From a bacterium (GTDB lineage: Bacteria; Actinomycetota; Acidimicrobiia; Spongiisociales; ZC4RG35), in NCBI GenBank assembly GCA_024638655.1, contig JAHEJW010000017.1, positions 1-52,536 on the forward strand: DNA of 52,536 nucleotides, given 5' to 3'. Positions 30,363 to 39,027 of this stretch are shown piece after piece. The position numbers and the translations under genes are program-made. Position 1 is the stretch's first letter; each line of letters starts with the position of its first letter. Under the pieces are notes generated by a model. The model saw nothing but the letters and a program-made list of their open reading frames with translations, did no database searches and was not told where the DNA came from.

Positions 30363-31534
30363 TATGAGGTTCGGACGGTGTTCCCGGCCGGGCGGCACGT
30401 GTCGTCGTAGTCGACCAAGACGGGCGGTCGTTCCGGGTCTCTGCAGGCGGGGCACGCGGGGTCGCGAGCCACCGACAGAGTTGTGAAATCTTGATCCAGC
30501 GCGTCGTAGATCAACAGGCGACCGGTGAGCGTGTCGCCTATGCCCAATAAGATCTTGATCGCCTCCATGGCCTGGATCGATCCGATGATGCCCGGAAGAA
30601 CACCCAGGACTCCGGCTTCGGCGCACGATGGCGCCAGCTCCGGTGGGGGAGGCTCGCGGTGCAGGCACCGATAGCACGGCCCTTCATACGGAGACAACAC
30701 AGAGGTCTGGCCCTCGAATCGGAAGATCGACCCGTGGACGACGGCCGTCCTCAGGTGAAGTGCGGCGTCGTTCACCAGGTATCGCGTTGGGAAATTGTCC
30801 CCGCCATCGACGATCACGTCGTAGCCCCCGAGGATCGAGATGGCGTTGTGGGACTTGAGGCGCTCACCGTGCATCTCCACCTTCACGTCCGGATTCATGG
30901 CCATGAGGGTTTCCCGCGCCGAATTGACTTTCGCCATGCCCACCCTGTCCACGTTGTGCAGCAGCTGGCGTTGCAGGTTGCTGGCGTCGACGACATCGTC
31001 ATCTACAACTCCGATGGTCCCCACTCCGGCGGCCGCCAAATACATGGCGGCCGGGGAGCCGAGGCCCCCTGCACCGATGATGACGGCCTTGGAGTCGAGC
31101 AGCTCGAGTTGGCCGGCTTCACCTATTTCGGGCAGCCTGACATGACGGGCATATCGGGTTCGTTGCTCCGAGGTGAGGCCTGTTGGGTCGCCCCAGGCGT
31201 GGCCCTCCTGTTTCCAACGCTCGAAGCCGCCTGCCAGCGAAGTGGCGTCCTCGTAGCCCATTGTCCTCACCGCGGCGGCGGCCAGGGCCGAACGTGAGCC
31301 GCTTGCGCAATACAGGACGAGGCGTGTCTTCGTGTCCGGGATGACCCCGGCTATGTCTCGTTCCAGGATTCCCCTTGGGATTAGACGCGCGCCTGGTATT
31401 GCTCCTTGCTCGTACTCGTCCGCCTCTCTGACGTCGAGGATCGTCAGATCTTCGATCTGCGCGAGCACCTCGGCGGGGGTGAGTTCGCCAACTTCACGGA
31501 GGGCTCGGGCGACCAGATCCCGGTAGGTGGCCAT
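30362..31534 (-). CDS. MoeB/MoeZ-like E1 enzyme with N-terminal rhodanese domain
   Basis: 390 residues. Residues 18-112 are a rhodanese domain with active-site Cys76 (LVLYCASGSRS). Residues 125-375 are the ThiF/MoeB adenylation domain: VRLPEIGEAGQ, IIGAGGLGSPA (152-162), NLQRQLLH, DGGDNFPTRYLVND, and zinc-type CYRC (287-290) with a later CPAC. MoeZ and eukaryotic Uba4 carry the rhodanese at the C-terminus; here it is at the N-terminus. It should adenylate and thiolate a small ubiquitin-like sulfur carrier. Start ATG 31534 shares its A with the aceE stop (TGATG). Confidence 0.9.
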   Translation of the reverse strand: MATYRDLVARALREVGELTPAEVLAQIEDLTILDVREADEYEQGAIPGARLIPRGILERDIAGVIPDTKTRLVLYCASGSRSALAAAAVRTMGYEDATSLAGGFERWKQEGHAWGDPTGLTSEQRTRYARHVRLPEIGEAGQLELLDSKAVIIGAGGLGSPAAMYLAAAGVGTIGVVDDDVVDASNLQRQLLHNVDRVGMAKVNSARETLMAMNPDVKVEMHGERLKSHNAISILGGYDVIVDGGDNFPTRYLVNDAALHLRTAVVHGSIFRFEGQTSVLSPYEGPCYRCLHREPPPPELAPSCAEAGVLGVLPGIIGSIQAMEAIKILLGIGDTLTGRLLIYDALDQDFTTLSVARDPACPACRDPERPPVLVDYDDTCRPAGNTVRTS

Positions 31535-34254
31535 CAGTGGGCCTGTGCCGGGTCGATCGCCTCCGGATCGATCTCATACCTGTCGAAGGCATCCTTGACG
31601 GCTTCCGGCTCCACGCGACCGCGTTGCACGAGGGAACTCAGCGATGCTGCGACGACATGTCCGGTGTCGGTTTCGAAGAAGCGGCGAAGGGCGGGACGTG
31701 AGTCGGAGCGCCCAAAGCCGTCGGTTCCCAGGATCGTGAGCTTCCCGGGCACCCACCGGCTCACCTGGTCGGGGACCAGCGTCATGTAATCGGTCACTGC
31801 CAGCTTGGGGCCCTCCACTTTCGACAACAGCCGTGTGACGAGGGGAATCCTCGGCTGCTGGTCGGGGTGGAGGCGGTTCCAACGCTCCGCCGAGAGTGCC
31901 TCCTCTCTAAGGCTCTTGTAAGACGTTGCCGACCAAAGCTCCGCTCCGACTCCATAGTGCTCGGCAAGATCGCGTACGGCCTCTCGTGCGGCGAGATTGG
32001 CTGTGCCCGAGAACAGGATCGCCAGGTCGGTGTCAGTCCCTTCGGGTGCCTCGGCCCACCGATAGAGGCCATCGATGATCCCACGATCCACATCGGGCGG
32101 TTTGGCCGGCTGGGAGTAGTTCTCGTTGTAGAGGGTCAAGTAGTAGAAGACGTCGTCGGGCTCGGTGCCGTACATGCGCTCGATACCGTGTTTGATGATC
32201 GTGCCGACCTCGTAGGCGAAGGCCGGGTCGTATGCCTGGCAGACCGGATTGGTCGTCGCCAGAACGTGGCTGTGTCCGTCCTGGTGCTGAAGACCCTCGC
32301 CTTGCAACGTCGTCCTGCCGGCCGTAGCTCCGAGCAAGAACCCTCGCACCCTTTGATCGGCCGCCGCCCAGATCAGGTCGCCGACCCTCTGGAAGCCGAA
32401 CATGGAGTAGAAGATGAAGAAGGGGACCATGGGGACTCCGCGGGTGGAATACGAGGTCCCCGCTGCCGTCCAGGACGCCAGTGAGCCAGCCTCGGTGATC
32501 CCCTCCTCGAGTATCTGGCCGTCTTGTGCCTCTGAGTAGGACAGAAGCATCGAAGCGTCCACGGGTTCGTAGAGCTGGCCCTTAGAGGCATAGATCTTGA
32601 GCTCGCGGAAGAGTGAATCCATTCCAAAAGTGCGGGCCTCGTCCGGGACGATAGGCACTACGTGCTTCCCGAAGCCCTCGGCGCGGGCCAGGTTGCGCAG
32701 CAGTCGGGTGAAGGCCGACGTGGTGGCGGCCTCGACTTTTCCAGACCCCGCCATCACCTCTTCGTAGGCCTCATCGGGGGGCATAGGCAAGGACACATCG
32801 GGGACGATCCTCTGTGGTATCGGGCCACCAAGCTCCTCGCGACGGGCGGTCAGGTACTCGTGCTCGGGTGTGCCCGGGCCCGGCCGGTAGTAGGGCGGGA
32901 TCCTGTCGCCTTCCAGGGCTTCCTCTGCGATCTCCTTCTCGAGGTGCAGCGTCGCCCTCAGCCCGGCGAGCTGCTTGTTGGTCAGCTCCTTTATCTGGTG
33001 GGTCGCGTTCCGCCCCTCTACATCCGGGCCCAGCGTCCAACCCTTGATCGTCTTGGCCAGGATCACCGTTGGCTTGCCGTTGTCGAGTTCCATGGCGACC
33101 CTGTAGGCGCCGTAGATCTTCCGAAAGTCGAGCCCTCCGCGCCGGAGATTCCAGATCTCATCGTCGCTCATGTCGTTGACGAGCTCCTTGGTGCGGGGGT
33201 CTTTGCCGAAGAAGTGCTCTCTCACGAAGGCCCCATCCTCGGCCTTATAGCGCTGATATTCACCGTCGACTGTCGTGTTCATCACATTGACCAGGGCTCC
33301 CTCGTCGTCCCTGGCCAGGAGGGGGTCCCAACCGCTTCCCCAGATCACCTTGAGCACGTTCCAGCCGGCACCTTTGAACACAGCTTCGAGCTCGGTGATT
33401 ATCTGGCCGTTCCCACGAACCGGTCCGTCGAGTCTCTGGAGGTTGCAGTTGATGACCCAGGTCAGGTTGTCCAGGCCCTCACGTGAGGCCAGCGAGATCG
33501 ATCCGAGAGTCTCCGGCTCGTCGGTCTCCCCGTCTCCGATGAAGCACCAGATCCTGGACTGTGAGGTGTCGTCGAGGCCCCGGTTCTGGAGGTACTTGTT
33601 GAAGCGGGCGTGGTAGATCGAGTTGATCGGCCCAAGACCCATGGACACCGTGGGGAACTCCCAGAAGTCAGGCATGAGTCGGGGGTGCGGATAGGACGAG
33701 AGGCCATCACCACCGATCTCGAACCTGAAGTTGTCGAGATGCTTCTCGTCCAGCCGGCCCTCCAGATATGCCCGGGCGTAGATGCCCGGAGCAGCGTGGC
33801 CCTGGATGTAGATGTAGTCGCCTCCGCCGGGTGCGCCTTTTCCACGGAAGAAGTGGTTGAACCCAACTTCGTAGAGCGTCGCAGAAGAGGCAAATGTGGA
33901 GAGGTGGCCACCGATCCCCTTCTCCCGATGGTTGGCCTTCACGACCATGACAGCCGCATTCCAACGGATGAAACGCCGGATCCTGCGCTCGATGTGCTCG
34001 TCACCGGGGAATTCGGGCTGTTCATCGGGGGGAATCGTGTTGATGTATGGCGTTGTGACAGCTCCGGGCACCCCCAGGTGGTTCTCATGAGCCCGTTCCA
34101 GGAGTTTCGCCAGGAGGAAGCGAGCCCGAACCGGACCCAAACGCTCGGCGACTGCATCCAGTGAGTCGAGCCATTCCTGTGTCTCGACCGGGTCGGTGTC
34201 GACCAGCTGGTGGATGTACTCGTCGCCGATCGTCTGACCGAGGTCGCCCGTCAT
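31534..34254 (-). CDS. aceE: Pyruvate dehydrogenase E1 component, homodimeric
   Basis: 906 residues, the normal length for AceE. Landmarks: RRIRRFIRWNAAVMVVKANHREKGIGGHLSTFASSATLYEVGFNHFFRG near the N-terminus, the thiamine-diphosphate motif GDGETDEPETLG ... NCNLQRLDGPVRGN, and FIFYSMFGFQRVGDLIWAAADQRVRGF in the second half. It decarboxylates pyruvate and acetylates lipoyl E2. E2 and E3 genes are not in the window. ATG 34254 is preceded at 7 nt by TAACCT (leaderless). The gene is followed without any gap by the E1-like sulfur-carrier enzyme, an unusual partner. Confidence 0.95.
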   Translation of the reverse strand: MTGDLGQTIGDEYIHQLVDTDPVETQEWLDSLDAVAERLGPVRARFLLAKLLERAHENHLGVPGAVTTPYINTIPPDEQPEFPGDEHIERRIRRFIRWNAAVMVVKANHREKGIGGHLSTFASSATLYEVGFNHFFRGKGAPGGGDYIYIQGHAAPGIYARAYLEGRLDEKHLDNFRFEIGGDGLSSYPHPRLMPDFWEFPTVSMGLGPINSIYHARFNKYLQNRGLDDTSQSRIWCFIGDGETDEPETLGSISLASREGLDNLTWVINCNLQRLDGPVRGNGQIITELEAVFKGAGWNVLKVIWGSGWDPLLARDDEGALVNVMNTTVDGEYQRYKAEDGAFVREHFFGKDPRTKELVNDMSDDEIWNLRRGGLDFRKIYGAYRVAMELDNGKPTVILAKTIKGWTLGPDVEGRNATHQIKELTNKQLAGLRATLHLEKEIAEEALEGDRIPPYYRPGPGTPEHEYLTARREELGGPIPQRIVPDVSLPMPPDEAYEEVMAGSGKVEAATTSAFTRLLRNLARAEGFGKHVVPIVPDEARTFGMDSLFRELKIYASKGQLYEPVDASMLLSYSEAQDGQILEEGITEAGSLASWTAAGTSYSTRGVPMVPFFIFYSMFGFQRVGDLIWAAADQRVRGFLLGATAGRTTLQGEGLQHQDGHSHVLATTNPVCQAYDPAFAYEVGTIIKHGIERMYGTEPDDVFYYLTLYNENYSQPAKPPDVDRGIIDGLYRWAEAPEGTDTDLAILFSGTANLAAREAVRDLAEHYGVGAELWSATSYKSLREEALSAERWNRLHPDQQPRIPLVTRLLSKVEGPKLAVTDYMTLVPDQVSRWVPGKLTILGTDGFGRSDSRPALRRFFETDTGHVVAASLSSLVQRGRVEPEAVKDAFDRYEIDPEAIDPAQAH

Positions 34255-34261
34255 GTCAGAC

Positions 34262-34267
34262 AGGTTA
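34262..34267 (-). promoter_or_regulatory. Probable -10 element, leaderless start of aceE
   Basis: TAACCT on the minus strand, 7 nt before ATG 34254. It sits in the 14-bp gap after the hydrolase gene. Confidence 0.5.
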
Positions 34268-34268
34268 G

Positions 34269-35153
34269 TTAGGCGGTGTGTTCACGACTCAGGTGTTGGG
34301 TCAGCCATGGCTGGACGATGGAGAGGAGCCGAACGGGCGCATCCAGCTGAGGGGTGTGCCCGGTGTCCTCCATCTGCACCAACTCCCAGTCAGGGCGAAG
34401 ACCACAGAGCCACTCGACCGAAGTTGGAGATACGTGGCGGTCGTCCATGCCATGTACCACGAGCGTCGGTGCCTTGATCTTTCTGATCGTCGCCACGAAG
34501 TCCGAACGGCGCAGGAAGTGGCGTGCCATCGAATTTCCCGTCTTGGGGATCGCATCCGCCGCCCAAGGGAGCGAGAGCCTTGCACGGGCCAGCTCAACGA
34601 GAGCCTCCACGATGTCCAAGGGCACCCTGCCGCGATTGTGGGTCACCAGATCGAGGGACATGTTCACGATCTCTTCCGGCTTCATGTCTGAGATGACACG
34701 CTTGATCACGGCAGGGCCGAGGATCGGGGTCGCCTGAATGAGCAGCCGGCGAGCGGTTGGCCAATGAATGTGGGGGTCTGGCAGTTGCGGTGGTGTCGCA
34801 GGAGACAGCAGCACCAGTGCGTCGACCCGGTCCGGATGACCGGCTGCAACCATCTCCGAGAGCAGCCCCCCCATCGAGTTTCCCATCAGCGTGGCGGTCT
34901 CGCCCAGTTCCTCGATGAAGGCCGTGATCGAAGCCGCGTGTGTCTCCAGCTCCCAGTCGACGGCCGGTGGTGACAAGCCGTAGCCGGGAAGGTCGAGAGC
35001 GACGACTCGCCCGGCCTGGGTGAGTCTTGGGCCGATGGCATCCCAGGTGGGGATCGAACCGCCGAGACCATGAACCAAGACGATCAGACCTCCGGAGCCG
35101 CCGTATTCCTTCCAGTGAGTCAAACCCGAGCTGGTGCGGATGTAGTCGGCCAT
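34269..35153 (-). CDS. Alpha/beta-hydrolase
   Basis: 294 residues from ATG 35153, supported by TACTCT exactly 7 nt upstream on the same strand; the open frame upstream runs through the divergent promoter region. Fold motifs: LIVLVHGLGGSIPTWDAIGP (oxyanion loop), nucleophile elbow GNSMGG, Asp in HGMDDRHVSP, His in DTGHTPQ, giving a full Ser-Asp-His triad. Substrate unknown: esterases, lactonases and C-C hydrolases share this plan. It is read in the same direction as aceE, 14 bp upstream of it, but aceE seems to have its own promoter. Confidence 0.88.
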   Translation of the reverse strand: MADYIRTSSGLTHWKEYGGSGGLIVLVHGLGGSIPTWDAIGPRLTQAGRVVALDLPGYGLSPPAVDWELETHAASITAFIEELGETATLMGNSMGGLLSEMVAAGHPDRVDALVLLSPATPPQLPDPHIHWPTARRLLIQATPILGPAVIKRVISDMKPEEIVNMSLDLVTHNRGRVPLDIVEALVELARARLSLPWAADAIPKTGNSMARHFLRRSDFVATIRKIKAPTLVVHGMDDRHVSPTSVEWLCGLRPDWELVQMEDTGHTPQLDAPVRLLSIVQPWLTQHLSREHTA

Positions 35154-35160
35154 GTCATCG

Positions 35161-35166
35161 AGAGTA
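35161..35166 (-). promoter_or_regulatory. Probable -10 element, leaderless start of the hydrolase gene
   Basis: TACTCT on the minus strand, 7 nt before ATG 35153. Confidence 0.5.
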
Positions 35167-35215
35167 CCCGGGAAATGTGGCGTTACAGTCGCGACCTTCA
35201 TTGAAAGGGTCGCCG

Positions 35216-36154
35216 TTGGGCAACATTCTCGAGGCCTCGGGCCTGACCAGGACATTCGATCAACTCATCGCAGTCGACGATGTCTCGTTCGAGATCGCCG
35301 AGGGCGAGACCTTTGGGCTTCTCGGCCCGAACGGTGCGGGCAAGACCACTTCGATTTCCATGATCGCGGGCTTGCTCGAGCCGGACTCGGGCAGAGTGAC
35401 GGTGGAGGGCGTCGAGATCAGCACCGGATCGACCAAAGGGAAAGCGTCGATCGGCCTGGTCCCACAAGAACTAGCCATCTACCCGGACCTCACGGCTGTC
35501 GAGAATCTCGTCTTCTTCGGACGCCTGTACGGAATGAACCGAGAAGAGCTCGCCAGAAGGGTCGACGAAGTGCTCGACGTCATCGGGTTGACGGATCGTC
35601 GCGACGACCTGACCAAGGAATTCTCCGGAGGCATGAAGCGACGCCTCAACATCGGCATAGGGCTCCTACACCGCCCCCGCATGCTCATCCTCGATGAGCC
35701 GACTGTTGGAGTCGATCCCCAATCGCGCAACGCAATCCTCGAGTCCGTCGAACAGCTGTCTTCGGAGGGGATGGCTGTCCTGTACACGACTCACTACATG
35801 GAAGAAGCGGAGAGGTTGTGTGATCGCGTGGCCATCATCGACGAGGGTGCTATCCAGGCCGAGGGGACACGTCGAGAGCTCGTGGCCTTGGTGGGGGAGA
35901 CCGACCGCATCTCGATAGCCGCCGAGGGCGACCTCGATGCGGCATCCTCGGCAGCGGGGTCGATGTCCGGCGTGAGAGAGGCCGTCACAGGCGACCACAC
36001 GATCGAGGTTCTCGCCGCCGACGCCTCCTCGATCCTGCCCGAACTGCTGGGGAGAGTCAGCGGCGCAGGCGTGAACATCCACGGTGTCGAGGTGATCGAG
36101 CCCAACCTCGAGGCCGTCTTTCTCCACCTGACAGGCAAGGCCCTCAGAGATTGA
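35216..36154 (+). CDS. ABC exporter ATP-binding protein (ABC-2 type)
   Basis: 312 residues from TTG 35216, with GAAAGGG 6 nt upstream. Walker A GPNGAGKTT, signature EFSGGMKRR, Walker B LILDEPTVGVD, H-loop YTTHYMEEAE. These are the features of DrrA/CcmA-like ATPases that work with ABC-2 permeases. The last 70 residues form the extra domain common in such exporters (EVLAADASSILPELLGRVSGAGVNIHGVEV). The permease gene begins 1 bp after the stop. Possible substrates are drugs or lipids, but none can be named. Confidence 0.92.
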   Translation: MGNILEASGLTRTFDQLIAVDDVSFEIAEGETFGLLGPNGAGKTTSISMIAGLLEPDSGRVTVEGVEISTGSTKGKASIGLVPQELAIYPDLTAVENLVFFGRLYGMNREELARRVDEVLDVIGLTDRRDDLTKEFSGGMKRRLNIGIGLLHRPRMLILDEPTVGVDPQSRNAILESVEQLSSEGMAVLYTTHYMEEAERLCDRVAIIDEGAIQAEGTRRELVALVGETDRISIAAEGDLDAASSAAGSMSGVREAVTGDHTIEVLAADASSILPELLGRVSGAGVNIHGVEVIEPNLEAVFLHLTGKALRD

Positions 36155-36155
36155 T

Positions 36156-37343
36156 GTGAGGTCCGCACTCCAGATCACCGTCAAGGACTTCAAGCTGAGG
36201 ATCAGAGATCGCTCGGCGATCGTCCTCGGCGTAATCGCCCCCGTTGCCCTGGCTTTCATCCTCAACATGGTCTTCGGAAGTGCCTTCGACACGAGCGGCG
36301 GGCTGGATCTCGGCTACGGGTTGGTGGATGAGGACGGTTCGGAGGTCTCCCAGGCGTTTGCGGAGACGCTCGAGCAACTCGAGGACGAGGGTCTGTTGAC
36401 GGTGACGGTCTTCGAAAACCGAGAGGCGGCCGAGCGAGAGACCGATGACGGTGATCTCGACTCGTACTTCGTCTTGGAGCAGGGACTGGGCCAGGCAGTG
36501 CTCAGCGGGTCGGCGGCGACGATCCGGGTGATCGGAGACGTTGACGCCCCGACCTCGACTCAAATCGCGGCATCCATCGCCGAGAGATTCGTCAGCGGTG
36601 TTGAAGCGACCAGACTGGCGATTCTCACCACACTCGAGGTCGGCGGCGCGACGCCAACTGATGAGATGATCGCTGCTCTTCAGCAAGAGGCTCGTAGTGC
36701 GGCTATCGCCTACAGGGTGGCTGAAACGGCCGCTTCGACCCGTCAGCTCGACCCAACTACCTATTTCTCGGCCGGGATGGGGGTCTTCTTCCTGTTCTTC
36801 ACGGTGCAGTTCGGTGTGAGTGGTCTCCTCGAGGAGGAGCGGGACGGGACGCTGGCCAGACTGCTTGCCGCGCCAATCAGAGGTGAGTCGGTGATTGCCG
36901 GAAAGGCGATCCTCTCGTTCCTGCTCGGCGTCCTGTCGATGGCGATACTGGCCGGGGCGACCACACTTCTCATCGGTGCGGAATGGGGCAACCCCCTTGG
37001 CGTTGCCGTGCTGATCGCGGCCGGTGTCCTCTCCGGTGTCGGGATCATGGCTCTCGTGGCGGCCGTCGCCAAGACCCCGGAGGGAGCGGGAAACCTCGGA
37101 TCGGTAATCGCGGTGATACTGGGCATGCTCGGTGGGACCTTCTTCCAGATAGGCCAGGGCGGCGATCTTCTCTCCCAGCTCAGCTTGATCACACCTCACG
37201 CCTGGTTCCTGAGGGGGCTGGGTGATCTAGCCGGCGGAGCCAGCTGGACTGCGGTGCTCCCGGCGGCCGGGGCCATGATGCTCTTCGCAGTCGTGACAGG
37301 GGTCATCGGCTGGTTCATGTTGAGGAGAAGGCTGGCCCGATGA
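36156..37343 (+). CDS. ABC-2 type permease, first subunit
   Basis: 395 residues, GTG start. One N-terminal helix (VLGVIAPVALAFILNMVFG), a large extracytoplasmic domain to about residue 200, then five helices in the C-terminal half: YFSAGMGVFFLFFTVQFG, AILSFLLGVLSMAILAGAT and others. This is the ABC2_membrane_3 plan. The outer domain (VVDEDGSEVSQAFAETLEQL-like sequence) resembles those of YhgE/LinK-type exporters. It overlaps the second permease by 4 nt (ATGA), so the exporter probably works as a heterodimer. Confidence 0.9.
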   Translation: MRSALQITVKDFKLRIRDRSAIVLGVIAPVALAFILNMVFGSAFDTSGGLDLGYGLVDEDGSEVSQAFAETLEQLEDEGLLTVTVFENREAAERETDDGDLDSYFVLEQGLGQAVLSGSAATIRVIGDVDAPTSTQIAASIAERFVSGVEATRLAILTTLEVGGATPTDEMIAALQQEARSAAIAYRVAETAASTRQLDPTTYFSAGMGVFFLFFTVQFGVSGLLEEERDGTLARLLAAPIRGESVIAGKAILSFLLGVLSMAILAGATTLLIGAEWGNPLGVAVLIAAGVLSGVGIMALVAAVAKTPEGAGNLGSVIAVILGMLGGTFFQIGQGGDLLSQLSLITPHAWFLRGLGDLAGGASWTAVLPAAGAMMLFAVVTGVIGWFMLRRRLAR

Positions 37344-38503
37344 AGATCCTCGTAATTGCCGCTTCGAACGTCCGCAGGATGCTCCGGGATCGCTCCAACA
37401 TCTTCTTTGTCTTCATCTTCCCGATAGCCATCATCCTGCTGATCGGAGCCCAGTTCGGCGGAGGCGTGGACCCTCGAATCGGCCTGGTCGTCGGTAGCGA
37501 TGATCAGTTGGCGGCGGACATAGCCGAGTCGATCGAATCGGCCGAAGGCATAGAGACAAATCGATTCGAAAGCGAAGCCGAGCTCGTCGAGACAGTGGAA
37601 AGAGGGGGTGCTCAGGCCGGCGTAATTCTCCCCAATGGGCTGAGCGAGGTGGCCGCACGCGGCGATGTCGTCGAGATCGGGTTCATCTCCAGACCCGATG
37701 GCAGCGGCACCCAGCTCCAATCTGTGGCCAACGCTGCCATCGCCAAGGTGATGACTGCGGTGGGAGCTGCCCAGTTCGCCGCATCCGAGACCGATGCGTC
37801 GTTCGAGGAGGCGCTGTCGACCTCCAGACCGTTGGCGGAAGACGGAAGCTCGATCGGTGTCGAGGTCACTGCCGTGGGTGAGGCTCTGTTCCCGTCGTCC
37901 ATGGGTCAGTTCGACCTCGGTGCCTCGAGCCAACTGGTCCTCTTCGTCTTCCTCACCGCGATGACGGGATCAGCCGCGCTGATTCTCAGCCGCCAGCTGG
38001 GCATAACCAAGCGGATGCTGTCCACACCCACGTCGGTGAGCACTGTCATCGTCGGTGAGTCCCTGGGGAGGCTGGGCCAGGCCCTGGTCCAGGGTCTCTA
38101 CATAATCGGGCTCACGTTCCTGGTGTTCAGGGTCGATTGGGGCGACCCTTTGGGTGCTCTTCTGCTCCTGATCGCGTTCTCCGCGGTGGGGGCGGGTGCC
38201 GGAATGCTCATGGGGTCGATCTTCAGAAACGACCAACAGGCAGCGGGCATAGGCGTCATTCTCAGCATTGGTCTGGCCGCTCTCGGCGGGTCGATGCTCC
38301 CGATCGAGCTCTTCTCACCGACGATGAAGACAGTTGCCCATGCGACTCCGCACGCTTGGGCCCTAGACGGATTTGCCGAGTTGCTGCGTCGGGAGGGAAC
38401 CGCACTCGACATTCTCCCTGAGCTAGGAGTGTTGGCCGCCTATGCAGTGGTCCTCCTGGCCCTGGCGAGCTGGCGCCTGAAGGCTGTCATCACTCGGCCG
38501 TGA
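37340..38503 (+). CDS. ABC-2 type permease, second subunit
   Basis: 387 residues with the same plan as the preceding permease: N-terminal helix (IFFVFIFPIAIILLIGAQF), extracytoplasmic domain of about 180 residues, five to six C-terminal helices ending LLALASWRLKAV. The two permeases share layout and an acidic outer domain but differ enough in sequence to be an old duplication. Directly co-translated with the first (ATGA overlap). Confidence 0.9.
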   Translation: MKILVIAASNVRRMLRDRSNIFFVFIFPIAIILLIGAQFGGGVDPRIGLVVGSDDQLAADIAESIESAEGIETNRFESEAELVETVERGGAQAGVILPNGLSEVAARGDVVEIGFISRPDGSGTQLQSVANAAIAKVMTAVGAAQFAASETDASFEEALSTSRPLAEDGSSIGVEVTAVGEALFPSSMGQFDLGASSQLVLFVFLTAMTGSAALILSRQLGITKRMLSTPTSVSTVIVGESLGRLGQALVQGLYIIGLTFLVFRVDWGDPLGALLLLIAFSAVGAGAGMLMGSIFRNDQQAAGIGVILSIGLAALGGSMLPIELFSPTMKTVAHATPHAWALDGFAELLRREGTALDILPELGVLAAYAVVLLALASWRLKAVITRP

Positions 38504-38520
38504 TCACGGCGTGGTTCGGA

Positions 38521-38526
38521 TAGAAT
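38521..38526 (+). promoter_or_regulatory. Probable -10 element, leaderless start of 38533
   Basis: TAGAAT, 6 nt before ATG 38533, no ribosome site. Confidence 0.55.
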
Positions 38527-38532
38527 CTGGTC

Positions 38533-39006
38533 ATGGCTGACGTTTCTCGCGGAAGAGGGGTTTTTGGGCGACTGCTCACCGCATTCGGGCTCGTCTGGCT
38601 CCTCTGGTCTCTCTTTGGAGATCTCGTCAGCCTCGAGCTGGGCACGACACCGATAAGCCTGCCACTTCTCCCCGGGTTCGTGTTCCTCTTCATCGGAAGG
38701 GCGTTGAGCCGTGGCACCAGAAGGCCTCAGGCGGAGCCAGAGAGCGTCGAGTCGCCTCGACCACAGACCAGGAGACCGGATCCGCGGCCCGTGGATCCGC
38801 GGCCCGTGGAGCCTCGATCTTCACCATTCCAGCGGTCGCCAGATGCCACGCCGATCGTCGAAGAAGAGCCGGTCGAGGTCGCCGAGGTCATCACCGAGGC
38901 AGTCGCGAAAGACATGGAGCGGATGATCGAGCGGGCCGGTACCAAGAAGACCTCGGCCGAGATGGTCGCCGAGGCACGCGAACGATTCGGCCGACGACCG
39001 AGCTAG
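38533..39006 (+). CDS. Small membrane protein with Pro/Arg-rich linker, unknown function
   Basis: 157 residues. Two N-terminal hydrophobic segments (about 10-28 and 40-57), then a Pro/Arg-rich linker with the repeated unit DPRPV (from a 15-bp tandem duplication), and an acidic, probably helical tail (EVAEVITEAVAKDMERMIERAG). The tail ends in AEMVAEARERFGRRPS. No known domain recognised. TAGAAT 6 nt before the ATG makes a separate, leaderless transcript likely even though it follows the exporter genes by 29 bp. Confidence 0.68.
   Translation: MADVSRGRGVFGRLLTAFGLVWLLWSLFGDLVSLELGTTPISLPLLPGFVFLFIGRALSRGTRRPQAEPESVESPRPQTRRPDPRPVDPRPVEPRSSPFQRSPDATPIVEEEPVEVAEVITEAVAKDMERMIERAGTKKTSAEMVAEARERFGRRPS
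38778..38807 (+). repeat. 15-bp perfect tandem duplication inside 38533-39006
   Basis: GGATCCGCGGCCCGT occurs at 38778-38792 and again at 38793-38807, keeping frame and encoding DPRPV twice. Confidence 0.9.
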
Positions 39007-39027
39007 AGCGCGAACCACTGACGGAGT

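Noticed and set aside
30363-30677. Upstream extension of the JAMM gene
   Set aside because: It overlaps the E1 gene and has low-complexity Arg/Gly sequence; the JAMM domain begins right at GTG 30362.
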